The notes under the pieces are model-generated. The model was not told the DNA's origin. It made no database searches and was given only the letters and a program-made list of their open reading frames with translations. From positions 1-47,765 of the forward strand of contig DASZGL010000020.1 in NCBI GenBank assembly GCA_035938875.1: a DNA stretch of 47,765 nt, written 5' to 3'. The position numbers and the translations under genes were made by a program. This document shows, one piece after another, positions 15,510 through 23,563 of the stretch. Origin of the DNA: DASZGL01 sp035938875. GTDB taxonomy: Bacteria > Chloroflexota > Dormibacteria > Aeolococcales > Aeolococcaceae. Numbering within the stretch: the stretch's first letter is position 1; each line of letters starts with the position of its first letter.

Positions 15510-17110
15510 GCCACGGCACGCTGACCGCCAACGCTGCGCCCGTGGTGCCGAGCACGGCGGTGGTCGAGACAGGCTCGAGCGCCCTTGCCCGACGCGACGA
15601 CCGCGCCCGCCGTGCCGTGTGGCTGCTCGGCGCGGCCGTGCTCAGTCTGGCGTTCACCGTGCAGCCCTTCCGCGATCCCGACGTGTGGTGGCATCTCGCC
15701 GCCGGCAGGCTGATCACCGACCACGGCATCCCCTCCAGCGAGCCGTTCACCTTCCTCGGCGCACCGCATCAGTGGATCGGTCAACAGTGGGGCTACGAGG
15801 TGCTGCTGGCGCGTCTGGTCGACGCCGGCGGCGCCGGTCTGGCCATGCTGGTGATGGGCGCTGTTGCCGCCGGCGCCCTGCTCGTCGCCGCGTTCGCGCT
15901 GCCCCGGCACGCCGCGGTGCCCAGCTGGGCGCGGGCGGCGGCGATGCTGGTCAGCGGCCTGGTCTTCGCCCAGCTCGTCGGCGTGCGCGGCCAGGTGATC
16001 TCGCTGCTCGGCTCTGCCCTGGTCCTGCTCATCGTCGCCCGCTGGCGTGACGGGTCGACACGGGCGCCGTGGCTGCTGGTGCCGCTGATCGCGATATGGG
16101 CCAACCTGCACGCGGGATTCGTCGTCGGTCTCGGCATTCCGGTGATCGTCGCCGCCAGCGTCGCTGTGTGGCGTCGCGTCGATCGGGGTTCGGCGCCGTC
16201 TGCGAGTGTGCGCACCCTCCTGCTCGCCACCGCCGTCGCGGCAGCGGCGGTGATGCTCAACCCCGCAGGTCCGCACCTCTACAGCTACGTCGCGGATACG
16301 TTCGCCAACCCGACGCTGACCCAGGGAATCGTCGAATGGCAGTCGCCCAGCTTCCACAACACCTTCCTGCGCCTTTTCGAGGTTGAGGTCGTGGCTCTGG
16401 TGGCGTTGTGGGCGCTGAGCCGCCGCCCCGATCCCGTCGATGTCGTCCTGGGAGTCGGCGCCGTGCTCATCTCCCTGCAGGCGCAGCGCAACGTCGCCGT
16501 CTTCGCGGTCGTCGCCGTTCCCCAGCTGGCGCGCTACGGCGCCATGTGCTGGGACCGCCTTGGCGGCGGACGCGGCTTCGCCCGCCCGCGCCGCCCCGCG
16601 CCGACCGGCTTGGTGGTGATGCTCGCCGCCATGGTCGGCGCGCTGACGGTGATCGTCGACGTCGTGCCTGCGACGCGGGCGTCGGCGACCGCCGACTACG
16701 AGGCCGAGCACTATCCCCGTGCCGCCGCCGACTACGTGGCGTCGCACCTGAAGGGGCAGCGGCTGTACAGCACCTACGAATGGGGGGGATACCTCGCCTA
16801 TCGCTTCCCCAACAGCCGCCTCGTGTACATCTACGGCGAGTCGGCGATCTTCGGCAGCGACCGGCTCAACGAATACCTGCAGGTGCACACGCTGCAGCCC
16901 GGTTGGCCCGACGTGCTCTTCCGCGACGGCATGAACCACGCGGTCGTCCCCGCGTCGTCGCAGGAGACCACGGCGCTGCTGGAGCTGGGCTGGCAGGCGC
17001 TCTGCTACGACAACCGTGGGGGGGCTGTCGTGCTCGGCGCCCCCCAGACCCCAGGTGCGGTGTCCCCGGCCAGCCTGCCGCCCGACGTCACCCAGGCATC
17101 GTCCTGCTGA
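15506..17110 (+). CDS. Polytopic membrane protein, GT-C glycosyltransferase-like (paralogue 2)
   Basis: 534 residues. It shares the whole plan of the preceding protein: DPDVWWHLAAGRLI (57-70), PFTFLGAPHQWIGQQWGYEVLLA, a GPRAQMI-like VRGQVISLL, IWANLHAGF, AVMLNPAGPHLYSY, WQSPSFHN and a soluble end with YSTYEWGGYLAYRFPNSRLVYIYGESAIFG. The N-terminus is about 25 residues longer. The pair probably arose by tandem duplication. Its ATG overlaps the stop of paralogue 1, and its end faces the GT2 gene ten bases away. Membrane glycan assembly is inferred from topology and neighbours only. Confidence 0.7.
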   Translation: MSHGTLTANAAPVVPSTAVVETGSSALARRDDRARRAVWLLGAAVLSLAFTVQPFRDPDVWWHLAAGRLITDHGIPSSEPFTFLGAPHQWIGQQWGYEVLLARLVDAGGAGLAMLVMGAVAAGALLVAAFALPRHAAVPSWARAAAMLVSGLVFAQLVGVRGQVISLLGSALVLLIVARWRDGSTRAPWLLVPLIAIWANLHAGFVVGLGIPVIVAASVAVWRRVDRGSAPSASVRTLLLATAVAAAAVMLNPAGPHLYSYVADTFANPTLTQGIVEWQSPSFHNTFLRLFEVEVVALVALWALSRRPDPVDVVLGVGAVLISLQAQRNVAVFAVVAVPQLARYGAMCWDRLGGGRGFARPRRPAPTGLVVMLAAMVGALTVIVDVVPATRASATADYEAEHYPRAAADYVASHLKGQRLYSTYEWGGYLAYRFPNSRLVYIYGESAIFGSDRLNEYLQVHTLQPGWPDVLFRDGMNHAVVPASSQETTALLELGWQALCYDNRGGAVVLGAPQTPGAVSPASLPPDVTQASSC

Positions 17111-17120
17111 CGGTCCCGGA

Positions 17121-17828
17121 TCAGCCGAGCCGCCGCAGCCGCAGGCGCGCCAGGTCGACGAGCATCCGCCCCGAGTCGCGGACCGCGTGCACACGCGACG
17201 CCTCGACATGACGCCAGCCGTTCACCGGCACCTCGGCGATCGCCCAGCCCTTGCGCCGCGCTCGTAGCAGCACCTCGGCATCGAAGCCGAAGCGCAGGGT
17301 GCGCAGCGGTTCGAAGCAGGCGACCGCGGCTTCGGCGGTGAAAACCTTGAACCCGCACTGGCTGTCGTGGATGCCGGGGAGCACGAGCAGGCGAAGCAGC
17401 CGGTTGTAGGTGCGCCCCATGAACTCGCGACGCCACTGCTGGTGCACGGCGATCCGCGCTCCCTTGGCGCCGCGCGAGGCGATCGCCACAGCACAGCGTC
17501 CCCGCAGCTCGGCGCGAAGCCTGGGGAGCTCGTCGATGGGCGTGCTCAGGTCGGCGTCGCTGAACAGACGATGCTCACCGCGAGCCCTGAGCATCCCAGC
17601 ACGAACGGCGGCGCCCTTGCCGCGGTTGCGGTCCAGCCGGATCACCTCGAGCTGTGGCCAGGAGCTGCACAAACGCTCGGCTGTCTCGGCGGTGACGTCC
17701 CGGCTGCCGTCGTCGACGACGATCACCTCGTACGTCTCATCCGAGCCGTCGAGGTGTCTGCGGATGGCCTCGAGCGTCGGGGGCAGGCGGTCGGCCTCGT
17801 TGTAGGCGGGTACGACGACGCTGAGCAC
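17121..17828 (-). CDS. Family 2 glycosyltransferase, dolichyl/polyprenyl-phosphate glucosyltransferase-like
   Basis: 235 residues from a GTG with AGGA nine bases upstream (a TTG at 17837 is an alternative; the long open frame further up overlaps the WecG-like gene and is its shadow). GT-A fold: VVVPAYNEADRLPPTLEAI, EVIVVDDGSRD (34-44), NRGKGAAVRAGM, and the metal-binding DADLSTP (91-97). HDSQCGFKVF is a hallmark of the Alg5/polyprenyl-phosphate-glucose synthase branch. No membrane anchor is seen. It would load sugar onto a lipid carrier, a suitable donor for the neighbouring GT-C-like proteins; that link is inference. Confidence 0.85.
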   Translation of the reverse strand: MLSVVVPAYNEADRLPPTLEAIRRHLDGSDETYEVIVVDDGSRDVTAETAERLCSSWPQLEVIRLDRNRGKGAAVRAGMLRARGEHRLFSDADLSTPIDELPRLRAELRGRCAVAIASRGAKGARIAVHQQWRREFMGRTYNRLLRLLVLPGIHDSQCGFKVFTAEAAVACFEPLRTLRFGFDAEVLLRARRKGWAIAEVPVNGWRHVEASRVHAVRDSGRMLVDLARLRLRRLG

Positions 17829-17850
17829 GGCGGCCAATCCTAGGGCTCTT

Positions 17851-18705
17851 TCACCGTCTTGCCCGCGACTCCTCGCGACGCGCCAGCCACCAGAAGCCGG
17901 GCAGGGCGAGCTGGCGCCGCCACCGCCAGGGTTGGCGCAGCAGGCGCCAGGCCCACTCCAGACCGGCTCGCTGGAGCATGCGCGGCGCCCGACGGACCCT
18001 ACCGCTGAGGAAATCGAAGGCTCCGCCCACGCCGATGCCGAGGGCGGCTCCACTCGTCGCCAGGTGGGCTGCGAGGAAGGGCTCCTGCCGGCCACCGCCG
18101 TAGGCGGCGAGCACGACCTCGCAGCCGGAGGCGGCGAGGCGCTCAGCCGTGGCACGATCAGGGCCCCCCGAATCGGTGATCACGATCTGCAGGCCCGAGA
18201 CCCTGGATTCGAGGATCCGCGCCGCTTCAGCGGCCGCCCCCGGGGCGCCGCCCACCATGGCGACGCGATGACCGAGCGCCGCCGCCCGCGGCGCGTATCC
18301 CACGATGAGGTCGACGCCGGTGACCCGCTGCGCGTCCGGGTGACCGCGGCGGCGCAGGGTCCGCACCAGGCCGACGCCGTCGGGAACGATCAGCGCGGCT
18401 CCGGCGATGATCCGCATCAGCTCTGCGTCGGCGCGGGCGCGCATGAGGATCTCGGGGTTGAGGGTGACCACCAGCGCCGGCGAGCCACGTCCTGCGCGCG
18501 CCGCCTCCACGGCAGCGACCACCATGTCGATGGCTGCGTCCATGTCGACGACATCGACAGGACAGCCGAGGACGACGACTCGAGGAGGAGGACGAGGAGG
18601 AGTGCTGCCGCTCAGCAGCCTGTCCCGCTCAGCGCTTGGTGTACTGCGGCGCCTTGCGCGCCCGCTTGAGGCCGTATTTCTTGCGCTCCTTCTCGCGCGG
18701 GTCAC
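17851..18705 (-). CDS. WecG/TagA/CpsF family glycosyltransferase
   Basis: The frame has 284 codons; the family domain starts at about residue 41 (VVVLGCPVDVVDMDAAIDMVV). Motifs: VVTLNPEILMRARADAELMRII, ADGVG-like VPDGVGLVRTLRR, GVDLIVGY, VAMVGGAPGAAAEAARIL, GGRQEPFLA and GIGVGGAFDFLSGRVRRAPRMLQRAGLEWAWRLLRQPWRWRRQ, the classical C-terminal signature. It transfers N-acetylmannosamine(uronate)-type sugars to a lipid-linked acceptor in known cases. The only conventional start before the domain is GTG 18705, inside rpsI (77-base overlap); no ATG, GTG or TTG lies between the rpsI stop and the domain. The start is thus uncertain. Confidence 0.85.
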   Translation of the reverse strand: MTRARRSARNTASSGRARRRSTPSAERDRLLSGSTPPRPPPRVVVLGCPVDVVDMDAAIDMVVAAVEAARAGRGSPALVVTLNPEILMRARADAELMRIIAGAALIVPDGVGLVRTLRRRGHPDAQRVTGVDLIVGYAPRAAALGHRVAMVGGAPGAAAEAARILESRVSGLQIVITDSGGPDRATAERLAASGCEVVLAAYGGGRQEPFLAAHLATSGAALGIGVGGAFDFLSGRVRRAPRMLQRAGLEWAWRLLRQPWRWRRQLALPGFWWLARREESRARR

Positions 18706-19030
18706 GCGTGAGCAGTCCGGCCTTCTTCAGCGCGGGGCGCAACTCCTCGTCGGCGGCGACGAGGGCGCGGGCGATGCCATGGCAGATGGCGCCCGCCTGG
18801 CCGGCGATGCCACCACCTTCGACCTTCACGCTGGCGACGAAGCGCCCGATGGTGTCGGTGACGCGCAGCGGCTGGGTGACAATCGTCTCCAGGTCGCGGC
18901 GGCCGAAATATTCAGACGGGGGCTTGCCGTTGATCACCAGCACGCCGTCGCCGGGAATCAACCGCACGCGCGCGACTGCCGTCTTGCGACGGCCGGTGCC
19001 GTAGTGATAGTGCTCGCTAGTTGCTGGCAA
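18629..19030 (-). CDS. rpsI: 30S ribosomal protein S9
   Basis: 133 residues. YHYGTGRRKTAVARVRLIPG at the N-terminus and the invariant C-terminus KKYGLKRARKAPQYTKR, whose last Arg contacts the P-site tRNA. The TTG at 19030 overlaps the end of rplM by 14 bases and has GGAG seven bases upstream, which is the best of the possible starts. It is paired with rplM as in nearly all bacteria and is the last ribosomal gene of the array. Confidence 0.95.
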   Translation of the reverse strand: MPATSEHYHYGTGRRKTAVARVRLIPGDGVLVINGKPPSEYFGRRDLETIVTQPLRVTDTIGRFVASVKVEGGGIAGQAGAICHGIARALVAADEELRPALKKAGLLTRDPREKERKKYGLKRARKAPQYTKR

Positions 19031-19484
19031 CCTTGATCTCCCCGAGCTCACCGAAGATGATGCGCTGCGGACGTTGGGCCTCGTGCTTGTGCTCCGGGCC
19101 GGCATAGACGCGAAGCCGCTTGAGCATGTCGGCACCGAGAGTGTTGTGCTGCAGCATCCCCCGCACCGCGTGGGTGATGGGGAACGTGGGGTTGCGCTCG
19201 ATGGCCTCTTCGAAGGTACGAACCCGACGACCCCCCGGGTATCCCGAGTAGCGGTCGTACTGCATCAGGCTGCGCTTGCGTCCGGTGACCACGATGTCGC
19301 GGGCGTTGATGACCACCACGTGGTCGCCGGTGTTGAGGTGTGGCGTGAACTGAGGCCGGTGCTTGCCGCGCAGCAGCCGCGCGACGTTGACCGCGAGCCG
19401 GCCCAGGGTCTGACCACGCGCGTCGACCAGGTACCACTGCGACGGCACGGCGCCAGCGCTCGGCTGATAGGTCTTCTGTGTCAT
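19017..19484 (-). CDS. rplM: 50S ribosomal protein L13
   Basis: 155 residues. Conserved YLVDARGQTLGRLAVNVARLLRGKH, HVVVINARDIVVTGRK, YSGYPGG and AVRGMLQHNTLGADMLKRLRVYAGPEHKHEAQ. The ATG at 19484 overlaps the truA stop (ATGA). Early assembly protein of the 50S subunit. The usual rplM-rpsI order is kept. Confidence 0.97.
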   Translation of the reverse strand: MTQKTYQPSAGAVPSQWYLVDARGQTLGRLAVNVARLLRGKHRPQFTPHLNTGDHVVVINARDIVVTGRKRSLMQYDRYSGYPGGRRVRTFEEAIERNPTFPITHAVRGMLQHNTLGADMLKRLRVYAGPEHKHEAQRPQRIIFGELGEIKVASN

Positions 19485-20299
19485 GAGTAGGTGACCTGCC
19501 ACTGGTGAAGCCCGTGCGCCGGAGCCACGGCGATCCGGGGCCGGCCCACCGCCGGCTCGTCGACGAGCGCACGGAAATCCTCGTCGGCGAGGTGGCCGGT
19601 GCCGACGGCCACCAGCGCGCCGGCGATGGCCCGCATCATGCCGTAGAGAAATGCGTCGGCCTCAACGTCGATGATCACCACCGCGCGCGGCGGGGCGTCG
19701 CCGGCGGCGCCGACCTCGGGCGCTTCGACCCGGCGCACGTCGACCGAGCGCACGGTTCGGACCGTCGTGCCTCCCGGGCGCGGCGACCGGCCGAACGAGG
19801 CGAAGTCGTGGGTGCCAAGGAGCTGCTGCGCGGCACGGCGCATCGCCTCGGTGTCCAGCGGTCCGCGGACGCACCATGCGTACTGGCGGGCCACCGCCTG
19901 CCGCTGCCGGCGCGGCGAGACGACATAGCGATAGCTGCGGGCGATGGCGTCGAAGCGGGCGTGGAACGTCGGCGGTGCCATTTGCGCGTCGACGACGACG
20001 ACGTCCTCGGGAAGGTGCGCGTTGATCGCCGCGGCTAGTCGTGCCGGATCCCAGGGCTTGCGCAGGGTGCAACCCACGACCTGTCCGTGGGCATGAGCGC
20101 CGGCGTCCGTGCGCCCGGCGGCGGTGAGCAGCGCCTGCTCACCGGTGGCTCCGGCGATGGCCAGGAGGAGCACCCCCTCGACGGTGCGCCGGCCGGGCTG
20201 CCGCTGCCAGCCGCTGAACGCGGTGCCGTCGTACTCCAGAGTGAGCGCGTACGCCGCGCGCACGTCTGTGTCGAAGCCTGTCGCGGCGGTGGTCGCCAT
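19481..20299 (-). CDS. truA: tRNA pseudouridine(38-40) synthase TruA
   Basis: 272 residues. ALTLEYDGTAFSGWQRQPGRRTVEGVL opens the protein, and AAGRTDAGAHAHGQVV carries the catalytic Asp of the GRTDAGVHA motif. FHARFDAIARSYRYVV, FASFGRSPRPGGTTVRTV and EADAFLYGMMRAIAGALVAVGTG follow. It makes pseudouridine at positions 38-40 of the tRNA anticodon arm. The ATG lies two bases after the rplQ stop; a longer frame through rplQ is a shadow. The rplQ-truA-rplM-rpsI order is common in Gram-positive bacteria. Confidence 0.96.
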   Translation of the reverse strand: MATTAATGFDTDVRAAYALTLEYDGTAFSGWQRQPGRRTVEGVLLLAIAGATGEQALLTAAGRTDAGAHAHGQVVGCTLRKPWDPARLAAAINAHLPEDVVVVDAQMAPPTFHARFDAIARSYRYVVSPRRQRQAVARQYAWCVRGPLDTEAMRRAAQQLLGTHDFASFGRSPRPGGTTVRTVRSVDVRRVEAPEVGAAGDAPPRAVVIIDVEADAFLYGMMRAIAGALVAVGTGHLADEDFRALVDEPAVGRPRIAVAPAHGLHQWQVTYS

Positions 20300-20301
20300 C
20301 G

Positions 20302-20655
20302 TCACTCCACCAGCTCGATGATGGCCATCGGCGCGCCGTCGCCGGCGCGCGGGCCGAGACGATAGAGACGTGTGTAGCCGCCAGGACGATCGCGAAATCG
20401 CTCCTTGTAATCGGTGAACAGCTTCTGCGCAACCTCGCGGTCGTTGATGTACAGCGCGGCCTGGCGCCGTGCGTGCACGGTGTCGGGCTTGGCGTCGGTG
20501 ATGACGCGTTCGACCCAGCGTCGCAGCTCCTTGGCCTTGGCCTCGGTGGTGCGGATGCGGCCATGCCGAAGCAGCGCGGTGACCTGGTTGCGGGTCAACG
20601 CCTGCCGGTGATCGGCGGTCCGGCCGAACTTGCGGCCGGCCTTCTGATGGCGCAT
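20302..20655 (-). CDS. rplQ: 50S ribosomal protein L17
   Basis: 117 residues. Starts MRHQKAGRKFGRTADHRQALTRNQVTALL, with RIRTTEAKAKELRRWVERVIT and GGYTRLYRLGPRAGDGAPMAIIELV, the complete short bacterial form. It lies 27 bases downstream of rpoA and two bases upstream of truA. Confidence 0.97.
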   Translation of the reverse strand: MRHQKAGRKFGRTADHRQALTRNQVTALLRHGRIRTTEAKAKELRRWVERVITDAKPDTVHARRQAALYINDREVAQKLFTDYKERFRDRPGGYTRLYRLGPRAGDGAPMAIIELVE

Positions 20656-20682
20656 CTTCTGTCAAGAACTCCGAATCGTGCC

Positions 20683-21651
20683 CTAACGCGACGGCTGGAA
20701 CAGCGTCGCCAGCTCCTCCTCGGTCACCAGCTGGCGCTCCACGAGCTTCTCGCGGATCTCGTCAAGAGACTTCTGGCCGAAGTTGCGTAGCGAGAGCAGC
20801 TCCTCCTGGCGCATCGCCACCAACTGGCCCACGCGGGTGACGTCGTTGGCCTTGAGGCAGTTGAGCGCCCGCACGCTGAGCTCGAGCTCCTCGATGGGAA
20901 CGTCGGCAAGGCGGCTGGGCAGGTCGTTGCCCCGAGCCTTGGTCTGCTGAGGTGCGCTGAGATTGTCGCCGAAACGAACGAAGAGCTCGAGGTGACGGGT
21001 GTAGAGCTCAGCCGCCTGGCTCACCGCCTCGACCGGCGCCAGAGTCCCGTCGGTCCAGACCTCCACGAGCAGGCGATCCCACTCCGTCTCCTGGCCGACG
21101 CGGGTCTTCTCCACGGAGAAGTTGGCCTTGCGCACCGGGGTGAAGATGGCGTCGATGGCTATGACCCCGATCGGCTGCCCCTCCTTCTTGTTGCGGTCCG
21201 CAGGGACGTATCCCTTGCCCCGCTCGACGGTGAGGTCCATGCGCAGGCTGGCCTGGGCTCCGTCGAGCGTGCAGATGTGCAGCTCGGGGTTGCGGATCTC
21301 GACGTCGCTCGTGGTCTCGATGTCGGCGGCGGTGACCACCCTGGCGCCACGGACGTCCAGGGTCATGCGCACCGGTTCGTCGACATGGCTGACGACGTTG
21401 AGTCCTTTGATGTTGAGCAGGATCTCGGTGACGTCCTCCTTGACGTGAGGGATCGCCGAGAACTCGTGGGACACGCCCTCGATGCTCACCGACGTGACCG
21501 CTGCACCGGGCAGCGAGGAGAGCAGGACGCGACGAAGGGAATTGCCGAGCGTGGTGCCGAAGCCAGGCTCGAGCGGCTCGATCTCGAAGCGACCGTAGTC
21601 GCCTGAGGCTTCGAGCTCGCGGACCGAAGGGGTGGAGATGGTGTCGACCAT
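20683..21651 (-). CDS. rpoA: DNA-directed RNA polymerase subunit alpha
   Basis: 322 residues. The N-terminal assembly domain has FEIEPLEPGFGTTLGNSLRRVLLSSLPGAAVTSVSIEG and VEVWTDGTLAPVEAVSQAAEL. The C-terminal domain has PIEELELSVRALNCLKANDVTRVGQLVAMRQEELLSLRNFGQKSLDEIREKL, the DNA- and activator-binding part. Full length. It lies 87 bases downstream of rpsD with a perfect inverted repeat in the gap. Confidence 0.98.
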   Translation of the reverse strand: MVDTISTPSVRELEASGDYGRFEIEPLEPGFGTTLGNSLRRVLLSSLPGAAVTSVSIEGVSHEFSAIPHVKEDVTEILLNIKGLNVVSHVDEPVRMTLDVRGARVVTAADIETTSDVEIRNPELHICTLDGAQASLRMDLTVERGKGYVPADRNKKEGQPIGVIAIDAIFTPVRKANFSVEKTRVGQETEWDRLLVEVWTDGTLAPVEAVSQAAELYTRHLELFVRFGDNLSAPQQTKARGNDLPSRLADVPIEELELSVRALNCLKANDVTRVGQLVAMRQEELLSLRNFGQKSLDEIREKLVERQLVTEEELATLFQPSR

Positions 21652-21678
21652 GCGGTGGGAATGGGCCTCGTGGTCGCC

Positions 21679-21712
21679 GCGCGTCCGCGGCGGTGGTGCG
21701 GGTCGGACGCGC
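21679..21712 (-). promoter_or_regulatory. Inverted repeat in the rpsD-rpoA gap
   Basis: GCGCGTCCG at 21679-21687 and CGGACGCGC at 21704-21712 are perfect nine-base arms around a 16-base loop. It is the main structure in an otherwise tightly packed array. Ribosomal protein S4 is a known translational repressor of its own operon in other bacteria, so a regulatory or partial-terminator role is plausible. No T-run is present. Confidence 0.45.
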
Positions 21713-21738
21713 CGTCGCGCGCCGCCTTGGGTGCCGGA

Positions 21739-22368
21739 TTAGCGGCTGTAGTACTCGACGACGAGCTGCTCGTCGATGAACGCGTCCATCTCCGTGCGAT
21801 CGGGAAGACGGATCACCGAACCGGTCAGCTTGGTGGCGTCCAGGGTGAGCCATTCGGGGACAGGCCGTCCCTGGATGAGCTCTTGGGCCTGGACGATTGG
21901 CTGTGCTTTGCGACTCTTGTCGCGCACGGCGACGACGTCACCGGGGCGCACCCGGTACGAGGGGATGTTGACTCCGCGCCCGTTGACGCTGAAGTGCCGG
22001 TGGCTCACCAGCTGGCGCGCCTCCGGGCGCGAGGCGGCGAAGCCGAGCCGGTAGACGACGTTGTCGAGCCGCCGCTCGAGCTCCTGGAGCAGCACCGTGC
22101 CGGTGACACCCTGGCTGCGCTCGGCGCGCTCGAAATAGTGACGGAACTGCGTCTCCAGCACGCCGTAGAGACGGCGGGCACGCTGCTTGGCGCGAAGCTG
22201 AATCCCGTAGTCGCTCACCTTGCGGCGGCGCGCCATCCCATGCTGCCCGGGCGGCGTCATGTTGCGCCGGTCGAGGGTGCACTTGGTCACGCACTTCTCG
22301 CCCTTGAGGAACAGCTTGACGCCCTCGCGACGGCAGAGCCGGCAGACGGGGTGGTGGGGATTCGCCAT
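21739..22368 (-). CDS. rpsD: 30S ribosomal protein S4, zinc-binding form
   Basis: 209 residues. N-terminal Cys9, Cys12, Cys26 and Cys30 form the zinc site of the C+ type. RRKVSDYGIQLRAKQRARRLYGVLETQF follows, then the S4 RNA-binding domain RLDNVVYRLGFAASRPEARQLVSHRHFSVNGRGVNIPSYRVRPGD. A 16S rRNA primary binding protein and often an autoregulator. It lies six bases downstream of rpsK. Confidence 0.97.
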   Translation of the reverse strand: MANPHHPVCRLCRREGVKLFLKGEKCVTKCTLDRRNMTPPGQHGMARRRKVSDYGIQLRAKQRARRLYGVLETQFRHYFERAERSQGVTGTVLLQELERRLDNVVYRLGFAASRPEARQLVSHRHFSVNGRGVNIPSYRVRPGDVVAVRDKSRKAQPIVQAQELIQGRPVPEWLTLDATKLTGSVIRLPDRTEMDAFIDEQLVVEYYSR

Positions 22369-22374
22369 CTGTCT

Positions 22375-22770
22375 CTACACCCTGCGCCGCTTGGGTGGAC
22401 GGCAGCCATTGTGCGGAATGGGGGTGATGTCGGTGATGGCGCTCACCTCGAGACCCGCGGCCTGCAGGCTGCGGATCGCCGCCTCACGTCCCGCGCCCGG
22501 CCCCTTGACGTAGATCTCGATGGTCTTGAGCCCGTGCTCCATGGCCTTGCGGGCGGCGGCCTCGGCGGTCACCTGGGCGGCGAAAGGCGTGCTCTTGCGC
22601 GAGCCCTTGAATCCCTGGCCCCCCGCCGAGCCCCAGGCAATGACGTTGCCCTGGGTGTCGGTGAGGCTGACGATGGTGTTGTTGAATGTCGACAGGATGT
22701 GGGCGTGTCCCACCGCGATGTTCTTGCGCTCGCGGCGCCGCGTCCTGACGACCTTCTTCTTCTTTGCCAT
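22375..22770 (-). CDS. rpsK: 30S ribosomal protein S11
   Basis: 131 residues. Basic start MAKKKKVVRTRRRERKNI, GHAHILSTFNNTIVSLTDTQGNVIAWGSAG, FKGSRKSTPFAAQVTAEAAA and the conserved end TPIPHNGCRPPKRRRV. Forms part of the mRNA exit region of the 30S platform. Close spacing to rpsM and rpsD. Confidence 0.97.
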   Translation of the reverse strand: MAKKKKVVRTRRRERKNIAVGHAHILSTFNNTIVSLTDTQGNVIAWGSAGGQGFKGSRKSTPFAAQVTAEAAARKAMEHGLKTIEIYVKGPGAGREAAIRSLQAAGLEVSAITDITPIPHNGCRPPKRRRV

Positions 22771-22776
22771 GCCTGC

Positions 22777-23157
22777 CTACTTCTTCTTGCGGCGCACGCC
22801 CACGGTCCGCCGTGGCCCGCGCCGGGTGCGCGCGTTGGTGCGGGTGCGCTGACCGCGCACCGGCAGGCCGCGGCGATGACGCAGCCCGCGATACGTGCCG
22901 ATCTCCATCAGGCGTTTGATGTTGAGGGCGATCTGCCTGCGCAGGTCGCCTTCGACGCGGCCCTGGAGCTGCTTGGCGATCATGTCGCGCAGACGTCCGA
23001 CCTGGGCGTCGTTGAGGTCCTTGGTACGCACGTCGCCGTTGATCTGCGCCAGCGACAGGATGCGCTTGGCGGTCGTCGGCCCGATGCCGAAGATATAGGT
23101 GAGCGCCACCTCAACGCGCTTGTCGCGCGGGATGTCGACGCCTGCGATACGTGCCAC
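22777..23157 (-). CDS. rpsM: 30S ribosomal protein S13
   Basis: 126 residues. MARIAGVDIPRDKRVEVALTYIFGIG, the helix-two-turn-helix region, YRGLRHRRGLPVRGQRTRTNARTRRGP and a Lys-rich tail. Contacts the P-site tRNA and the 50S subunit. Ten bases after rpmJ. Confidence 0.97.
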   Translation of the reverse strand: MARIAGVDIPRDKRVEVALTYIFGIGPTTAKRILSLAQINGDVRTKDLNDAQVGRLRDMIAKQLQGRVEGDLRRQIALNIKRLMEIGTYRGLRHRRGLPVRGQRTRTNARTRRGPRRTVGVRRKKK

Positions 23158-23167
23158 CTGGCTCCTC

Positions 23168-23281
23168 TTATCCTTGACGCTGCTTGTGTTTTGGGTTGTC
23201 GCAGATGACCCGGACCGCGCCGCGCCGCTTGATGATCTTGCAGCGGTCGCAGATCTTCTTGACCGAGGCCCGAACCTTCAT
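23168..23281 (-). CDS. rpmJ: 50S ribosomal protein L36, zinc-binding form
   Basis: 37 residues: MKVRASVKKICDRCKIIKRR then VRVICDNPKHKQRQG. Cys11, Cys14, Cys27 and His32 give the zinc-binding (C+) form. It lies in the usual infA-rpmJ-rpsM order. Confidence 0.96.
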   Translation of the reverse strand: MKVRASVKKICDRCKIIKRRGAVRVICDNPKHKQRQG

Positions 23282-23306
23282 CGCCTTGCTCTTTTCCTGT
23301 CGCCTG

Positions 23307-23522
23307 TCAACCGAGTCGCTGCACGATCCGGCCCCGACCGGGGTCGGCGGCGGAGACTTCAATCTGCACCCTGTCCCCCGGAAGGATGCGCACCGCCTGG
23401 ATGCGGGCCTTCCCGGCGGTGTGGGCGAGGACCCGGTGCCCGCCGTCCAGCTCGACCCGGTAGAGCGCATTGGGAAGGGTTTCGATGACCCGGCCCACGA
23501 GGGGAGCGCTGTGCCCCGTCAT
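23307..23522 (-). CDS. infA: Translation initiation factor IF-1
   Basis: 71 residues, an OB fold: VGRVIETLPNALYRVELDGGHRVLAHTAGKARIQAVRILPGDRVQIEVSAADPGRGRIVQRLG. The N-terminus MTGHSAP differs from the usual MAKKD. ATG 23522 gives the family length of about 72; there is no clear Shine-Dalgarno. A good promoter lies 40-70 bases upstream, so infA heads its own transcript. Confidence 0.93.
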   Translation of the reverse strand: MTGHSAPLVGRVIETLPNALYRVELDGGHRVLAHTAGKARIQAVRILPGDRVQIEVSAADPGRGRIVQRLG

Positions 23523-23563
23523 TGGGCACGCCGAATCGGGCTGACCGACAGCCACAGGACGCG

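Noticed and set aside
15146..17209. 687-codon open frame on the minus strand opposite the second GT-C-like gene
   Set aside because: Low-complexity Arg/Gly/His/Ala composition, no motif, and the opposite strand has clear membrane segments and paralogue similarity.
20300..20665. Possible N-terminal extension of TruA through rplQ
   Set aside because: It is the rplQ gene in another frame; TruA homologues begin near the ATG at 20299.
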